Part shown: positions 16,182-25,897 of the stretch, one piece after another
Numbering within the stretch: the stretch's first letter is position 1
Layout of the letters: each line of letters begins with the position of its first letter
NCBI GenBank assembly: GCA_046291875.1
Contig: JBKBSF010000003.1
Span: forward strand, 179,554-243,553
Direction of reading: 5' to 3'
Source of the DNA: SKVR01 sp046291875
Lineage (GTDB): Bacteria > Bacteroidota > Bacteroidia > Bacteroidales > UBA7960
DNA: 64,000 nucleotides
Notes under the pieces: model-generated
The model's database searches: none
Told to the model about the DNA's origin: nothing
Seen by the model: the letters and a program-made list of their open reading frames with translations, nothing else
Made by a program: the position numbers and the translations under genes

Positions 16182-19100
16182 ATGAAGAAACTTTTTATGC
16201 TAATGAGCCTTTTGGTGTTTATGGGACTCGCGGCCCATGCACAACAGAGGCAAATTACCGGAACAGTCAGAGACTTTACCGACAACACTCCCCTGATCGG
16301 AGTTACGGTGATGATCAAAGGTACTACCCAGGGTACTACCACCGACATCGATGGAAAATACACATTAAATGTATCTCCCGGCGATGTTGTGGTATTTCGT
16401 TTTATGGGTATGGTTACCGAAGAAGTATTAATTGCCGACCAGCGTATATTGGATGTGGCGCTGATGCCCGACATAGCCACCCTGGAGCAGGTAGTGGTAA
16501 CTGCCCTGGGTATCAGGCGTGAAGAGCGCACCCTTACCTACAACGTGCAAACTGTAGGAGCCGACGATCTGGTGGCATCGCGCCAGGAGAACCTGGTAAA
16601 TGCCCTTCAGGGGCGTGTATCGGGGGTTCAGATCAGCTCTACCTCTGGTGCACCCGGTGCCGCATCGGAGATCATCCTCAGGGGTGCCACCTCCGTGGAT
16701 GGCGACAACCAGCCCCTCTTTGTAATCGACGGGGTGCCTATCTCCAATGCTTCCGTAAGAGGTACTACCAACCGTGCTGCCGACATCAACCCCAACGACA
16801 TCGAAAGCATCTCCATCCTTAAAGGAGCTGCTGCCGCCGCTCTTTATGGTATTGATGCTGCCAACGGTGCAGTGATCATCACCACCAGAAGAGGTCGCGA
16901 AGGCGCTGTAAGAGTAGGATTGGCAACCTCTACCACCGTATCGCAGGTGGGTTTGCTGCACGATGTGCAAAACACTTACACTACCGGTGCAGCAGGCCTG
17001 TTCAACCCTCGTACTTTCTCTCACTGGGGTCCTTTGTATCGTCGCAGCGACAATGTATACGACAACCTGGGTGCTTTCTTCCAAACCGGTGTTTCCAGAA
17101 AACTTGATGCAAACGTTAGCGGAGGTTCTCCCAACCTTACCTACTACCTGGCCGTATCCGACCTGAATGATGAGGGTATTGTACCCAACACCAATTACGG
17201 CAGACGCAGTGCATTGCTTACCGGATCTGCAAAGATCAACGAACGGATCAATGTAACTACTACTGCCAATATTATCAAAACCAGCAATGCCTATGGCATT
17301 GTACCCGCTTCAGGGGGATGGATGGCCAACGTGTATCGCTGGCCCCGCTGGGACGATATGCGCGAGATTTACACGCCCGATGGCAGCGAACGCAATATCT
17401 GGTTCCCTGTGAGCGGCAACCTGGCAGAAGTACCCGACAACCCTCTGTGGGTAGCCGAGAACAATATTCGCCGCGATGACGTGGAGCGCACCATTGCTTC
17501 CATGAACTTCAACTACAACATCAACGACTGGCTGGCCCTGGATTATGTGGCGGGTCGCGACTTCTTTATGCAGCACTTCAAAGCTGTAAGTGTCTGGGGT
17601 TCTTCAGGCAATGCCCACGAAGGTGCCATCAGCGAGTTTACCCGCCAAAGCGAGAAGATCAGCTCAACCCTGATATTGCGTGGCGACCGCAAAGTAACCG
17701 ACATGCTTACAGTAACTGCCCTGGTGGGTAACAACATTCAATCGGATTTTGCCCGCAACACTTTTGTGGAGGGCGAACGTTTCCGCAACCCCACCCTGCA
17801 TTCGGTAAACAACCTTCAGGAGATCCGCAACAACCAATCTACTGCCCAGCGCCGTATTGTAGGTTTGTTTGGTGATGTTACACTCGATTATGGCCGTTTC
17901 CTTGTTTTTGGAGCCACCGGCCGAAACGACTGGTCTTCTACGCTGCCCATCGACAACCGCTCTTTCTTCTATCCCTCCTTTAGCTTTGCTTTTATCCCTT
18001 CGGAGTTTTTCCAGGGCACCCTGGCCGATGTGCTTTCCTTTGCCAAGGTTCGTGCAAGTTATGCCCAGGTAGGTAAGGATGCACCCCCCCATCGCCTTGC
18101 ACAAACCCTTACACAGTTTTATGGCATCAACAGCGGATGGAGAAACGATCCTTTTGCCGGCAACCCCCAGCTTCGCCCGGAGATCACCACCGAAACAGAA
18201 ATTGGGGTAGACTTCAGGTTATGGCAAGGTCTTTTCCACATCGACCTCACCTACTATGAGCGTAAGTCTGACGACCAGATCATCCAGCCCCGCGTTACCC
18301 CCGTAACCGGTGCAATCCTGCAAACAGTAAACTCAGGATCGGTAGAAAACAAAGGACTTGAAGCCCTCATCCGCAGCAATATTATCCGCCGCGACGACAT
18401 GGCCTGGGAGGCTTCTGTAAACATGTTTGGCAACCGCTCCAAGCTCACCAAACTCTTTGGCGATCTGGTGGAGTTTCCCGTAACCTACGGCCAGGTTTCC
18501 TCACAGGCCATTGCCAGCTCCTGGCTGGGTCAGCCCCTGTTTGGCATTGTGGGTACCGATTACAAACGCACCCCCGACGGACAGATCATCGTAGATCAGA
18601 GAGGTTATCCTGTAATCGATTCTGAGAAAAGATACATCGGAAATCGTGAGCCCAAACTGTATTATGGTCTCAACAACAATTTCCGCTACAAGAACTATGA
18701 GCTTTCATTCCTGATCGATGGAGCCTACGGCGCTCAGTTGCTCAATGCCACAAGTCAGTTTCTGCTCTCCAGCGGAAATCATGCCATGCTGGAGAAATAC
18801 CGCAACCGGGAGTTTGTATTTGATGGTGTTGTTGAAATGATCAATGAAGAAGGCCAGAAGTATTATGTGCCCAATGAAAACGCCATTATACTGGATCGTG
18901 AGTTCTTCCAGAACACTTACATTCTGGCTGGAAGCAACTTTGTGGAAGAAGTATACTGGGTTCGTTTGCGTAATGTTAACTTTCTTTACCATCTGCCCAG
19001 CGAATGGATTGGCAGACTGCGTATCCAGAGTGCCTCTGTAAACCTTAACCTGCAAAACCTCTTCCTGCTGACCAACTACAGCGGCGGCGATCCGGAAGTA

Positions 19101-19211
19101 AACAACGCAGGCCCCGGAGGTGGTGCCAGTGGTGCCGGTACAATGGGTGTAGACTATTTCCAGGTACCCCATCGCAAGGCCGTTACACTTGGGTTGAACC
19201 TAAGGTTTTAA
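16182..19211 (+). CDS. susC: SusC/RagA-family TonB-dependent outer-membrane receptor (candidate peptidoglycan-fragment importer)
   Basis: 1009 residues. MKKLFMLMSLLVFMGLAAHAQQ is a signal peptide. A carboxypeptidase-D regulatory-like domain follows (~22-100, QITGTVRDFTDNTPLIGVTV), then the plug (~110-225, NALQGRVSGVQISSTSGAPG, LFVIDGVPISNAS, ILKGAAAAALYG, ANGAVIITTRRG). The rest is the beta-barrel, ending in an aromatic-type C-terminus (VTLGLNLRF). It would use TonB energy to carry ligands across the outer membrane together with the SusD lid encoded downstream. Position directly after murK-murQ argues for amino-sugar or muropeptide ligands; this is inference. Confidence 0.93.
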   Translation: MKKLFMLMSLLVFMGLAAHAQQRQITGTVRDFTDNTPLIGVTVMIKGTTQGTTTDIDGKYTLNVSPGDVVVFRFMGMVTEEVLIADQRILDVALMPDIATLEQVVVTALGIRREERTLTYNVQTVGADDLVASRQENLVNALQGRVSGVQISSTSGAPGAASEIILRGATSVDGDNQPLFVIDGVPISNASVRGTTNRAADINPNDIESISILKGAAAAALYGIDAANGAVIITTRRGREGAVRVGLATSTTVSQVGLLHDVQNTYTTGAAGLFNPRTFSHWGPLYRRSDNVYDNLGAFFQTGVSRKLDANVSGGSPNLTYYLAVSDLNDEGIVPNTNYGRRSALLTGSAKINERINVTTTANIIKTSNAYGIVPASGGWMANVYRWPRWDDMREIYTPDGSERNIWFPVSGNLAEVPDNPLWVAENNIRRDDVERTIASMNFNYNINDWLALDYVAGRDFFMQHFKAVSVWGSSGNAHEGAISEFTRQSEKISSTLILRGDRKVTDMLTVTALVGNNIQSDFARNTFVEGERFRNPTLHSVNNLQEIRNNQSTAQRRIVGLFGDVTLDYGRFLVFGATGRNDWSSTLPIDNRSFFYPSFSFAFIPSEFFQGTLADVLSFAKVRASYAQVGKDAPPHRLAQTLTQFYGINSGWRNDPFAGNPQLRPEITTETEIGVDFRLWQGLFHIDLTYYERKSDDQIIQPRVTPVTGAILQTVNSGSVENKGLEALIRSNIIRRDDMAWEASVNMFGNRSKLTKLFGDLVEFPVTYGQVSSQAIASSWLGQPLFGIVGTDYKRTPDGQIIVDQRGYPVIDSEKRYIGNREPKLYYGLNNNFRYKNYELSFLIDGAYGAQLLNATSQFLLSSGNHAMLEKYRNREFVFDGVVEMINEEGQKYYVPNENAIILDREFFQNTYILAGSNFVEEVYWVRLRNVNFLYHLPSEWIGRLRIQSASVNLNLQNLFLLTNYSGGDPEVNNAGPGGGASGAGTMGVDYFQVPHRKAVTLGLNLRF

Positions 19212-19348
19212 TCCTCATTCCCCTTGTGTATTCATGAATTTTAAAAGCTGACAAAATGAAACGAGCATTTTTAAATAAAAACTCAAACTTGTATGAAAGT
19301 AACACCATGCAGGTTGCATCCAATCCATTTAAATCAAATGTTTTTCGG

Positions 19349-20824
19349 ATGAAAAAATCGATATTATTTATCCTGTTTACGTTCATGCTCTGGGGTTGCG
19401 AGGATTTTCTTGACGTAAACCAGTCATTGGACAATGATGAAAGGACAACCCCCAACTTTATGCTTCCGGCAGTGCTGGGCAATATGGCCTACACCCATTA
19501 TGAGCAGGGAGAGATTACCGCTTATATTACCCAATATGTAACCACTGAATTTGGTGGAAATGCGGTTAGGGATCGCTGGGATTATCGCAATATTTTGCGA
19601 TTGGGCGCATGGCGTCGCAACTATTTTGATGTATCGGGCAATGCCAATAAAATGATTCAATTTGCCCGCGAAGAAGGCTCGCAAAACTATGTTGGAGTAG
19701 GTAAGGTAATGATGGCTTTCTCTTTCCTTACTGCTACCGACTTGTTTGGCGACATGCCCATTTTGCAGGCCTTTACCGGCATCTACAACCCCACCTACGA
19801 TTCGCAGGATGTGGTATATGCAGAAGTGGAAAAATGGCTTGATGAAGGTATTGACGCCCTTCAGAAGGCTGGCCCAACCAACCGGTTGATGACCGATCGT
19901 GAAGATCATATTTTCCATGGCGATATGCAGAAGTGGCTCTCTTTTGCTTATGCCATCAAGGCTCGCCTTAAGCTCCATACTGCCAACTTTACCGGCAATT
20001 ACGATGAGGTACTTGCCCTTGTTGATCTGGCCAAAGCCCACTGGGCAGAGCCCCGTTACCAGTTCCTTACCAATGCCGACAGCGACTGGCATCGCAACCC
20101 CTGGGGCCCCAGCAGAGCACGCCCACAATGGGACTTTGTGGAAAACGCCCTCAACTCGGCCATCTCCACTAACTTTTTCATGCATGCCATGACCCTATCC
20201 GGTGAGCATGACCCACGCCTGTATCAACTGACCAGCCCCGGAAAGAACGGAAACTACCTCTCGGTTCCTGCCAGTGAAGGGCGTGGAGCACTCAGCATCG
20301 ACGACTTTGCCATCCTCTACAACGGATACTGGACCAAAGACGATTCCCCCATTATTTTCATTACCACAGAAGAGCTCTTCTTTATCGAAGCAGAAGCTGC
20401 CTTTTATGCCAACAATCGTGAGCGTGCCTACCAGGCATACCTCAACGGAGTGCAGGCCAACTTTCAGCGCCTGGGTGTAGCATCAGAATATGCTGCTTAC
20501 CGCAGCTCGCAGGCCATGGCACAATCGGCTGCCCAGTTGCAGATCTCACACATCATGATGCAGAAGTACATTGCCTTGTATCTGCAGCCCGAAACCTGGG
20601 TTGATATGCGCCGCTACCATTATTCCAACCAGGCTTACCCACAGCTTACCTATCCGGCCAATGCACTGCCATTGTACGAAGGAAAATGGATACAGCGTCT
20701 GCCCTACGACCCCCAGACCGAGTACATCTACAACCCCAATGAGATTGCACGCCTGGGTGCGCGCGGCGACCTGTGGGTAGTAACCCCCTTCTGGTGGATT
20801 GAGAATTCAACTCTGGGTAATTAA
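19349..20824 (+). CDS. susD: SusD/RagB-family surface lipoprotein
   Basis: 491 residues from ATG 19349. This start places the lipobox correctly (MKKSILFILFTFMLWGC, Cys17), while the longer reading from 19256 would bury it. EDFLDVNQSLDND after the Cys is typical of the SusD-like_2 group; MLPAVLGNMAYTHYEQ, EEGSQNYVGVGKVMMAFSFL and FFIEAEAAFYANNRERAYQA (TPR-like helices) also fit. Together with SusC it should form the ligand-binding lid at the cell surface. The gene follows susC by 137 bp. Confidence 0.9.
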   Translation: MKKSILFILFTFMLWGCEDFLDVNQSLDNDERTTPNFMLPAVLGNMAYTHYEQGEITAYITQYVTTEFGGNAVRDRWDYRNILRLGAWRRNYFDVSGNANKMIQFAREEGSQNYVGVGKVMMAFSFLTATDLFGDMPILQAFTGIYNPTYDSQDVVYAEVEKWLDEGIDALQKAGPTNRLMTDREDHIFHGDMQKWLSFAYAIKARLKLHTANFTGNYDEVLALVDLAKAHWAEPRYQFLTNADSDWHRNPWGPSRARPQWDFVENALNSAISTNFFMHAMTLSGEHDPRLYQLTSPGKNGNYLSVPASEGRGALSIDDFAILYNGYWTKDDSPIIFITTEELFFIEAEAAFYANNRERAYQAYLNGVQANFQRLGVASEYAAYRSSQAMAQSAAQLQISHIMMQKYIALYLQPETWVDMRRYHYSNQAYPQLTYPANALPLYEGKWIQRLPYDPQTEYIYNPNEIARLGARGDLWVVTPFWWIENSTLGN

Positions 20825-20844
20825 CAACTTAAAAAGCTTTGACA

Positions 20845-21639
20845 ATGAAGACAATATATAAAATATTCGCCATCGCAATGGTGGTTGGGTTGTGGTCGTG
20901 CGAAAAGAATGACCCACTGTCCGACCAGGGCGATCTGACCGGAAAAATTGTACCCTTTAACCTGCTGGCACAAATGCCCGATGCAGCCGCTGGTGACACC
21001 CTCAACCTGAGAACCGTTACCTGGGCGGTAAATGATGATATCGAAAGCGTTAGTTTTCACCACATGGGCTTCAAACTCAGAGAGTATGAAGTAAAAATGG
21101 CCATCCCTACACAAAACGGACCTACTGTTGAACTGGCAGTGGTACACCTTGAGGATAGTGTGAAAATTGCCAAAACCCTCATTAAATCCTATCCAGAGGC
21201 AGGGCAATCGCTCAACGATTTCTACCAGACCATCGAAAACGCCTATGTGATAGTGCACAGCTTTGTTGTGCCCCAGGTATACAAGCTCAACCGTGAGCGC
21301 AACCAGGAGCTCATCGATGTAATGCCTCAGGCTGTTTTCCAGACGATTGTGGAGAAATTCAGTCTGCTCTTCAAGCGTCCTACCATGATTTCTGTATTCC
21401 CTGAAATCAATCCTTTCTCTATTGTCTATTTCGAGATCGATGGTAACGGTAATTATACCGGTAACCTTACAGCTGCCGGCAGGGAGTATATCCAAAACAA
21501 CCTGGACAAGGAACGGATGAAAGATTTTCTGAAAGAAGCAGTGGTAGCCGACAACACACGAGTAACCATTGAATCGGTTTCCAGCCTTGTAAATGAGCAG
21601 GGAAGCACATCCTCCAGGAGAACCTTCAGAGCATTGTAA
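20845..21639 (+). CDS. Unrecognised surface lipoprotein downstream of SusD
   Basis: 264 residues from ATG 20845 (a TTG 6 bp upstream is less likely). MKTIYKIFAIAMVVGLWSCEKND is a lipoprotein signal with Cys19 and charged residues just after, as in surface-exported Bacteroidota lipoproteins. The remainder has no family I recognise; it is rich in beta- and helix-prone stretches without cysteines. Its place between SusD and a PKD lipoprotein suggests a SusE/F-like auxiliary glycan-binding role, by position only. Confidence 0.8.
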   Translation: MKTIYKIFAIAMVVGLWSCEKNDPLSDQGDLTGKIVPFNLLAQMPDAAAGDTLNLRTVTWAVNDDIESVSFHHMGFKLREYEVKMAIPTQNGPTVELAVVHLEDSVKIAKTLIKSYPEAGQSLNDFYQTIENAYVIVHSFVVPQVYKLNRERNQELIDVMPQAVFQTIVEKFSLLFKRPTMISVFPEINPFSIVYFEIDGNGNYTGNLTAAGREYIQNNLDKERMKDFLKEAVVADNTRVTIESVSSLVNEQGSTSSRRTFRAL

Positions 21640-21661
21640 ACATTCAAAAAAATAAAACGAT

Positions 21662-23266
21662 ATGAAGTCTTTATTTTCCATAAAAACATTGATCCTGACC
21701 CTGGTTGTAGCCATTGCAATGGTGGCATGCGACAAGGAGGAGGAAAAAACCTGGGGCGACCCCATTGTGGGCTTCTCTGTGGCCGATGCCGACCGACTTT
21801 TTGCCCCTGCCGAAGTGCAGTTTATCAACCATACCAAGCATGGCCAGACCTATCACTGGACCTTCCCCGATGGCCGGGTGATAAGCCAGGGAACTGTAAC
21901 CCAGGACACTTTTTACACCTCTATTCAGCCTGAACATGTGCTTTACGCGCTGCCAGGCGAGTATCAGGCCTTCCTGACGGTAACTGCCGGCGGTGAAGAG
22001 TTTAACTACTCCAAAACTTTTACCGTGCGCAAACCTGCACCTCGCATCATGTTCGAACCCACGGGTATCGTGTATGATGATACGGTAACCTTCCGTGCCG
22101 AATTTTTCCAATACCCCGGACTGGAAGATCAGGTAACCTACAAATGGGATCTGGGCAATGGCGAAACCTCCGAAGAGGCCAACCCCATCACCACCTACAA
22201 CCCTCCGGGAGAGTACACTGTTTCTCTTGAATTGTTTGATGGTGTGGAGACCCTTTTTACCTCAAGGGTAATCAACGTACAGGCAGAAATTGCCAAGACT
22301 CTTTACTTCACCAATGCCATCAACCAAAGCCTTTACAAGAAAATGCTCTATACGGGTACTGATCTGCCGCACGAGAACCTTGGTGTGGATGTAGGATTGA
22401 ATGCCCTCTCGGTGAGTGTATTCCAGGAGCGCATAGTAATAACCGTGGCAGGCGAGAATATCCGTTTTGCGGCTGCGGGTACCCCTGCTGATGGATACAT
22501 TTTCACCACCAATCTCAATGGAGGCAGTCGCTACACCATAACCGCTCCCGGCCCAGACCACGACTACCGCGACGACCCGTTTGTGGGCACCGTTGGCCCC
22601 GATGGCACCGTTTACTGGCTCGATCGTTTCCAGGGAGCACGCCGCCTGCATATTTCCGAGCAGGATGCCCCTTACCCCGCTCCTTATGTATTCCACCAGG
22701 CCAGCGAAGGTTCTGACCTTGCCAATGCCATTGGCGTAACTTCTGCCTTCGGCTGGACCGATGGTGCCATCCGCATTGTAAATGGAGAGATCTGGTACAG
22801 CAAGCATGGAACAGGCCGCGGTTTGTATCGCTTTACCACCGAAGGTGCCTACCTTGGCAAATTCGATCCTCTGTTCAACTACAAGATCAGAACCTTTGAA
22901 GTAGATACCCAGAACAATAAGATCTACCTGGCCATCAACCAGGCAGCTGGCGGTGCAGACCCCGGGCTGTATGTGGCCGATATCGACGGATCGAACCTTA
23001 CCCTCATCGACCCCCTTACCGACTTCTCCATGCAGGGTGGTGAGGCAGAAAGAACCTATGTTACCGAGATTGTGGTCGACAGCGATGGAGGCTACATCTA
23101 CTACCCCTTCCGCCATGAAAACGACATCAATTTTGCCGGAACCATTGTAGGCGATGGCAGCCTTTCCGGCATCAAACGCTGGAAAATCGATGGCAGCGAA
23201 GAACCTGAATTTTATGTTACCGGTGTGATACCCTACGGTGTTGGCATCGACCATGTGAAACGATAA
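21662..23266 (+). CDS. Lipoprotein with two PKD domains and a beta-propeller-like C-terminal region
   Basis: 534 residues. MKSLFSIKTLILTLVVAIAMVAC is a lipoprotein signal followed by DKEEEK. Two PKD domains are seen: ~40-120 (YHWTFPDGRVI, YALPGEYQAFLTV) and ~130-210 (YKWDLGNGETSEEANP, YNPPGEYTVSLEL). Residues ~215-534 contain repeated segments (GLYRFTTEGAYLG, GLYVADIDGSNLTLIDPL, GIKRWKIDGSEEPEF) like YVTN/NHL or DUF5050-type propellers. A binding or scaffolding role on the cell surface fits. It ends the first sus block; a hairpin follows. Confidence 0.82.
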   Translation: MKSLFSIKTLILTLVVAIAMVACDKEEEKTWGDPIVGFSVADADRLFAPAEVQFINHTKHGQTYHWTFPDGRVISQGTVTQDTFYTSIQPEHVLYALPGEYQAFLTVTAGGEEFNYSKTFTVRKPAPRIMFEPTGIVYDDTVTFRAEFFQYPGLEDQVTYKWDLGNGETSEEANPITTYNPPGEYTVSLELFDGVETLFTSRVINVQAEIAKTLYFTNAINQSLYKKMLYTGTDLPHENLGVDVGLNALSVSVFQERIVITVAGENIRFAAAGTPADGYIFTTNLNGGSRYTITAPGPDHDYRDDPFVGTVGPDGTVYWLDRFQGARRLHISEQDAPYPAPYVFHQASEGSDLANAIGVTSAFGWTDGAIRIVNGEIWYSKHGTGRGLYRFTTEGAYLGKFDPLFNYKIRTFEVDTQNNKIYLAINQAAGGADPGLYVADIDGSNLTLIDPLTDFSMQGGEAERTYVTEIVVDSDGGYIYYPFRHENDINFAGTIVGDGSLSGIKRWKIDGSEEPEFYVTGVIPYGVGIDHVKR

Positions 23267-23274
23267 AACTCCCA

Positions 23275-23324
23275 AAGGGGATGACAAGCCGGCCCTGTTA
23301 CAGAGGCAGTGCTGTCATCCCCTT
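23275..23324 (+). terminator. Hairpin terminator after the PKD lipoprotein gene
   Basis: A 12-bp perfect stem (AAGGGGATGACA at 23275-23286 with its complement at 23313-23324) is followed by a weak T-rich tail. May be leaky. Confidence 0.6.
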
Positions 23325-23453
23325 ATTTCTAAGAAAATAACGATGTTGTTTCCCTGTTGTATACCCCGAAACGGGAGCCATCCCACAACACAAAATGGCA
23401 AAACCTGGCAGCATTCCTCCCCGTGACTGCTGACCCCAATAAACCCAATGCAT

Positions 23454-25817
23454 ATGCGTAAAATACTACCCTTACTAGTTACACTATTTCTGTTGAACTT
23501 CTCCGCTGCCTTTGCCCAGCCGGAGCGCGAGCTGCGTGCCGTATGGCTTACCAGCGTGCACAATATAGACTGGCCCCACAGCACCGCTGTATCGGCTACC
23601 AACCAGCAAAACCGTTTGCGCAACATCCTCAACACCCTGCAGGAAACCAATATCAATGCGGTGTTTTTCCAGGTACGCCCCAATGCCGATGCTTTGTACA
23701 ATTCGGCCTACGAGCCCTGGTCGCAATGGATCACAGGTTCGCGTGGTCAGGATCCCGGCTATGACCCTCTTGCTTTTGTGATCCAGGAGGCCCACAAAAG
23801 AGGTATTGAGGTACACGCCTGGCTCAACCCCTACCGTTTTGAAAACACAGCAGGGCAATACAGCAATTCGCCGGGCAATTACTCCCAAACCCACCCGGAG
23901 CTGATCATCACGCACAACAACCGTACGTATTTCGACCCAGGCAATCCGGCCACCACTGAGCTGATCAAAGATATTATCACCGACCTTTTGAGCAAATACC
24001 CCCTGGATGGGATTGTTTTCGACGATTATTTCTATCCATCGGGGATAACCCTTGCCGCCGATCAAAACACCTTCAACTCATGGGGAACTATGGAGTTTGT
24101 TGGTGAGTGGTACAACGAGCTGACCCGCGGCAACTTCCGCAGGGCTTCGGTAAACAACATGATCAAGGAGGTTTTCAATACCATCAAAGCCATTGATCCA
24201 GGTGTTGTTTTCGGCGTAAGCCCCTTCGGTATCTATTCTACCCAGGCTTCGGCTGCTACCCATTGGGGTACTACCCTGCCCGGGGGTATTACCGGATGGG
24301 ATGCCTACAATGCCATCTTCTGCGACCCCCTGGCCTGGCTGCGCGACGGTACGGTAGACTACATCTCTCCGCAATTGTACTGGCAGATTGGTGGCGCACA
24401 GGATTTTTCCACCCTTACCATGTGGTGGGGCAACGAAGCCAAACGCCGTGGCCTGCATAGCTACCCCAGCCTGGGATCCTACCGCCTCTATGAAAGTGGA
24501 TACAACTGGCCCGTAACCGAGATAGAGAACCAAATTATCGCCAACCGCCATAACCCCAACAACCTGGCCCATGGTGTGGTGTTCTACAATACCAGCGGAT
24601 TGATCAACCCCAGCAAAAACCTGGCGGGGCATCTTGCCCAAACAGTTTTTGCAGAACCCAGCATCTTTCCCGAACTGCCCTGGATAGCCCCCATCCAACC
24701 GGGTGCCCCACAGATCTCTGAAATGGGAGCAGTGGGTGAAGATCTTAATGTGCTGGCTGCCAACATAATTAACTCGCCCACATCGAAATTTCTTATCTAT
24801 GGATGGGAAAATGCTCCATCCAAAGACCTGCCCGACAATGCAGACTATATGCAGACTATTTTCGGAAAGGACTTTTCGTTGTTCTACCCGGGCAACAACC
24901 AGTATTTTGCCGTGGCAGAAGTAATGCCTAACCGCGAGATAGGTAACCTTTCGGCAGTCTATTCCCATGAGTTTCTTGCCCCTTCTACCATCCTGACACC
25001 CGCCGGAAACCCTACCCTTTGCGATATGTTTACCTTCAGCTGGAGCGAAGTACCGCAGAGCAGTCATTACCAGTTACTGATTTCCAACCGTCAAAATCCA
25101 TCGCTGGTGGTTTACACCAGCCCACAGATCACGGCAACCACCTACGATCTGCCCAGCGGCATATTGCCCGGCCAGCAAAACTATGTTTTCCGCGTGCGTG
25201 CAACCAGCCCGGGAGGAGTATCGTGGTCGGCACCTGGCAGTTTTTTTACCGGATATCCCATTGCCACCGCCCTCAATGCGCCGGGCAATGGTGCCACAAA
25301 CGTAAACCTCACCACTACGTTCCAGTGGAATAATGTTTCGGGTGCGCAAAGCTATCATCTGCAGGTGGCCACCGATGCCTCTTTTTCGAGCCAGAGCCTG
25401 GTAATCGACCAGCAACCCATCAACGCCAATATCCTGAGCGTACAGTTGCAGCAGCACAACACCCAGCACTTTGCCCGGGTAAGAGTAAAAGATACCTGCG
25501 GGTATTCTGCCTGGTCGGCAGTAAACAGCTTTACCACGGCCCAGGGCACATCGGTAGATGAGATACCCGTAAAAGTGCTTCAGGCCTTCCCCAATCCTGC
25601 CTACGATCAGTGCCGGGTGCACTACCCCTCTGAAGTAGGGGAGCGGCAAATCCGCTGGTTTGGAATCAATGGCCAGCTGGTGTTTCAGGAGCAGCGAAAA
25701 GATATTGCAATCCACGATCTTTTCGACATTTCGCACCTGCCTGCAGGTTTCTACACCGTGCAGATCCTGACCCGGCACAACAGAACCTTTGTGATGAAAG
25801 TGCTTAAAACACAATAA
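23454..25817 (+). CDS. GHL10/DUF187 glycosidase (DigH/YngK-like), T9SS-secreted
   Basis: 787 residues from ATG 23454 (an ATG two codons earlier is equally possible). Signal MRKILPLLVTLFLLNFSAAFAQ. The GHL10 barrel (~22-400) has ELRAVWLTSVHNIDWP, INAVFFQVRPNADALY, RGIEVHAWLNPYRF, DGIVFDDYFYP, FGVSPFGI and DYISPQLYWQ. E. coli DigH (YddW) of this family cleaves peptidoglycan glycans after amidases have removed the peptides. FN3-like domains (~500-680) and a T9SS type A sorting domain (AFPNPAYDQCRVHYP to end) follow, so it should be surface-bound or released. An amidase gene lies 1.1 kb downstream. Confidence 0.87.
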   Translation: MRKILPLLVTLFLLNFSAAFAQPERELRAVWLTSVHNIDWPHSTAVSATNQQNRLRNILNTLQETNINAVFFQVRPNADALYNSAYEPWSQWITGSRGQDPGYDPLAFVIQEAHKRGIEVHAWLNPYRFENTAGQYSNSPGNYSQTHPELIITHNNRTYFDPGNPATTELIKDIITDLLSKYPLDGIVFDDYFYPSGITLAADQNTFNSWGTMEFVGEWYNELTRGNFRRASVNNMIKEVFNTIKAIDPGVVFGVSPFGIYSTQASAATHWGTTLPGGITGWDAYNAIFCDPLAWLRDGTVDYISPQLYWQIGGAQDFSTLTMWWGNEAKRRGLHSYPSLGSYRLYESGYNWPVTEIENQIIANRHNPNNLAHGVVFYNTSGLINPSKNLAGHLAQTVFAEPSIFPELPWIAPIQPGAPQISEMGAVGEDLNVLAANIINSPTSKFLIYGWENAPSKDLPDNADYMQTIFGKDFSLFYPGNNQYFAVAEVMPNREIGNLSAVYSHEFLAPSTILTPAGNPTLCDMFTFSWSEVPQSSHYQLLISNRQNPSLVVYTSPQITATTYDLPSGILPGQQNYVFRVRATSPGGVSWSAPGSFFTGYPIATALNAPGNGATNVNLTTTFQWNNVSGAQSYHLQVATDASFSSQSLVIDQQPINANILSVQLQQHNTQHFARVRVKDTCGYSAWSAVNSFTTAQGTSVDEIPVKVLQAFPNPAYDQCRVHYPSEVGERQIRWFGINGQLVFQEQRKDIAIHDLFDISHLPAGFYTVQILTRHNRTFVMKVLKTQ

Positions 25818-25823
25818 TTATTT

Positions 25824-25878
25824 GCGGAGGTTTACCCATGGTTTCATCTTATGGGCACACCTCCGGATTCTTTTCTTC
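25824..25878 (+). terminator. Likely terminator after the GHL10 gene
   Basis: Nested stem GCGGAGGT (25824-25831) with ACCTCCGG (25859-25866), and CCCAT/ATGGG inside, followed by a T-rich run to 25878. Confidence 0.5.
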
Positions 25879-25897
25879 AACTCAAAACATACAAATC

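Noticed and set aside
19256..19348. Longer N-terminus for the first SusD
   Set aside because: Would place the lipobox 31 residues further in; the ATG at 19349 gives a normal lipoprotein signal.
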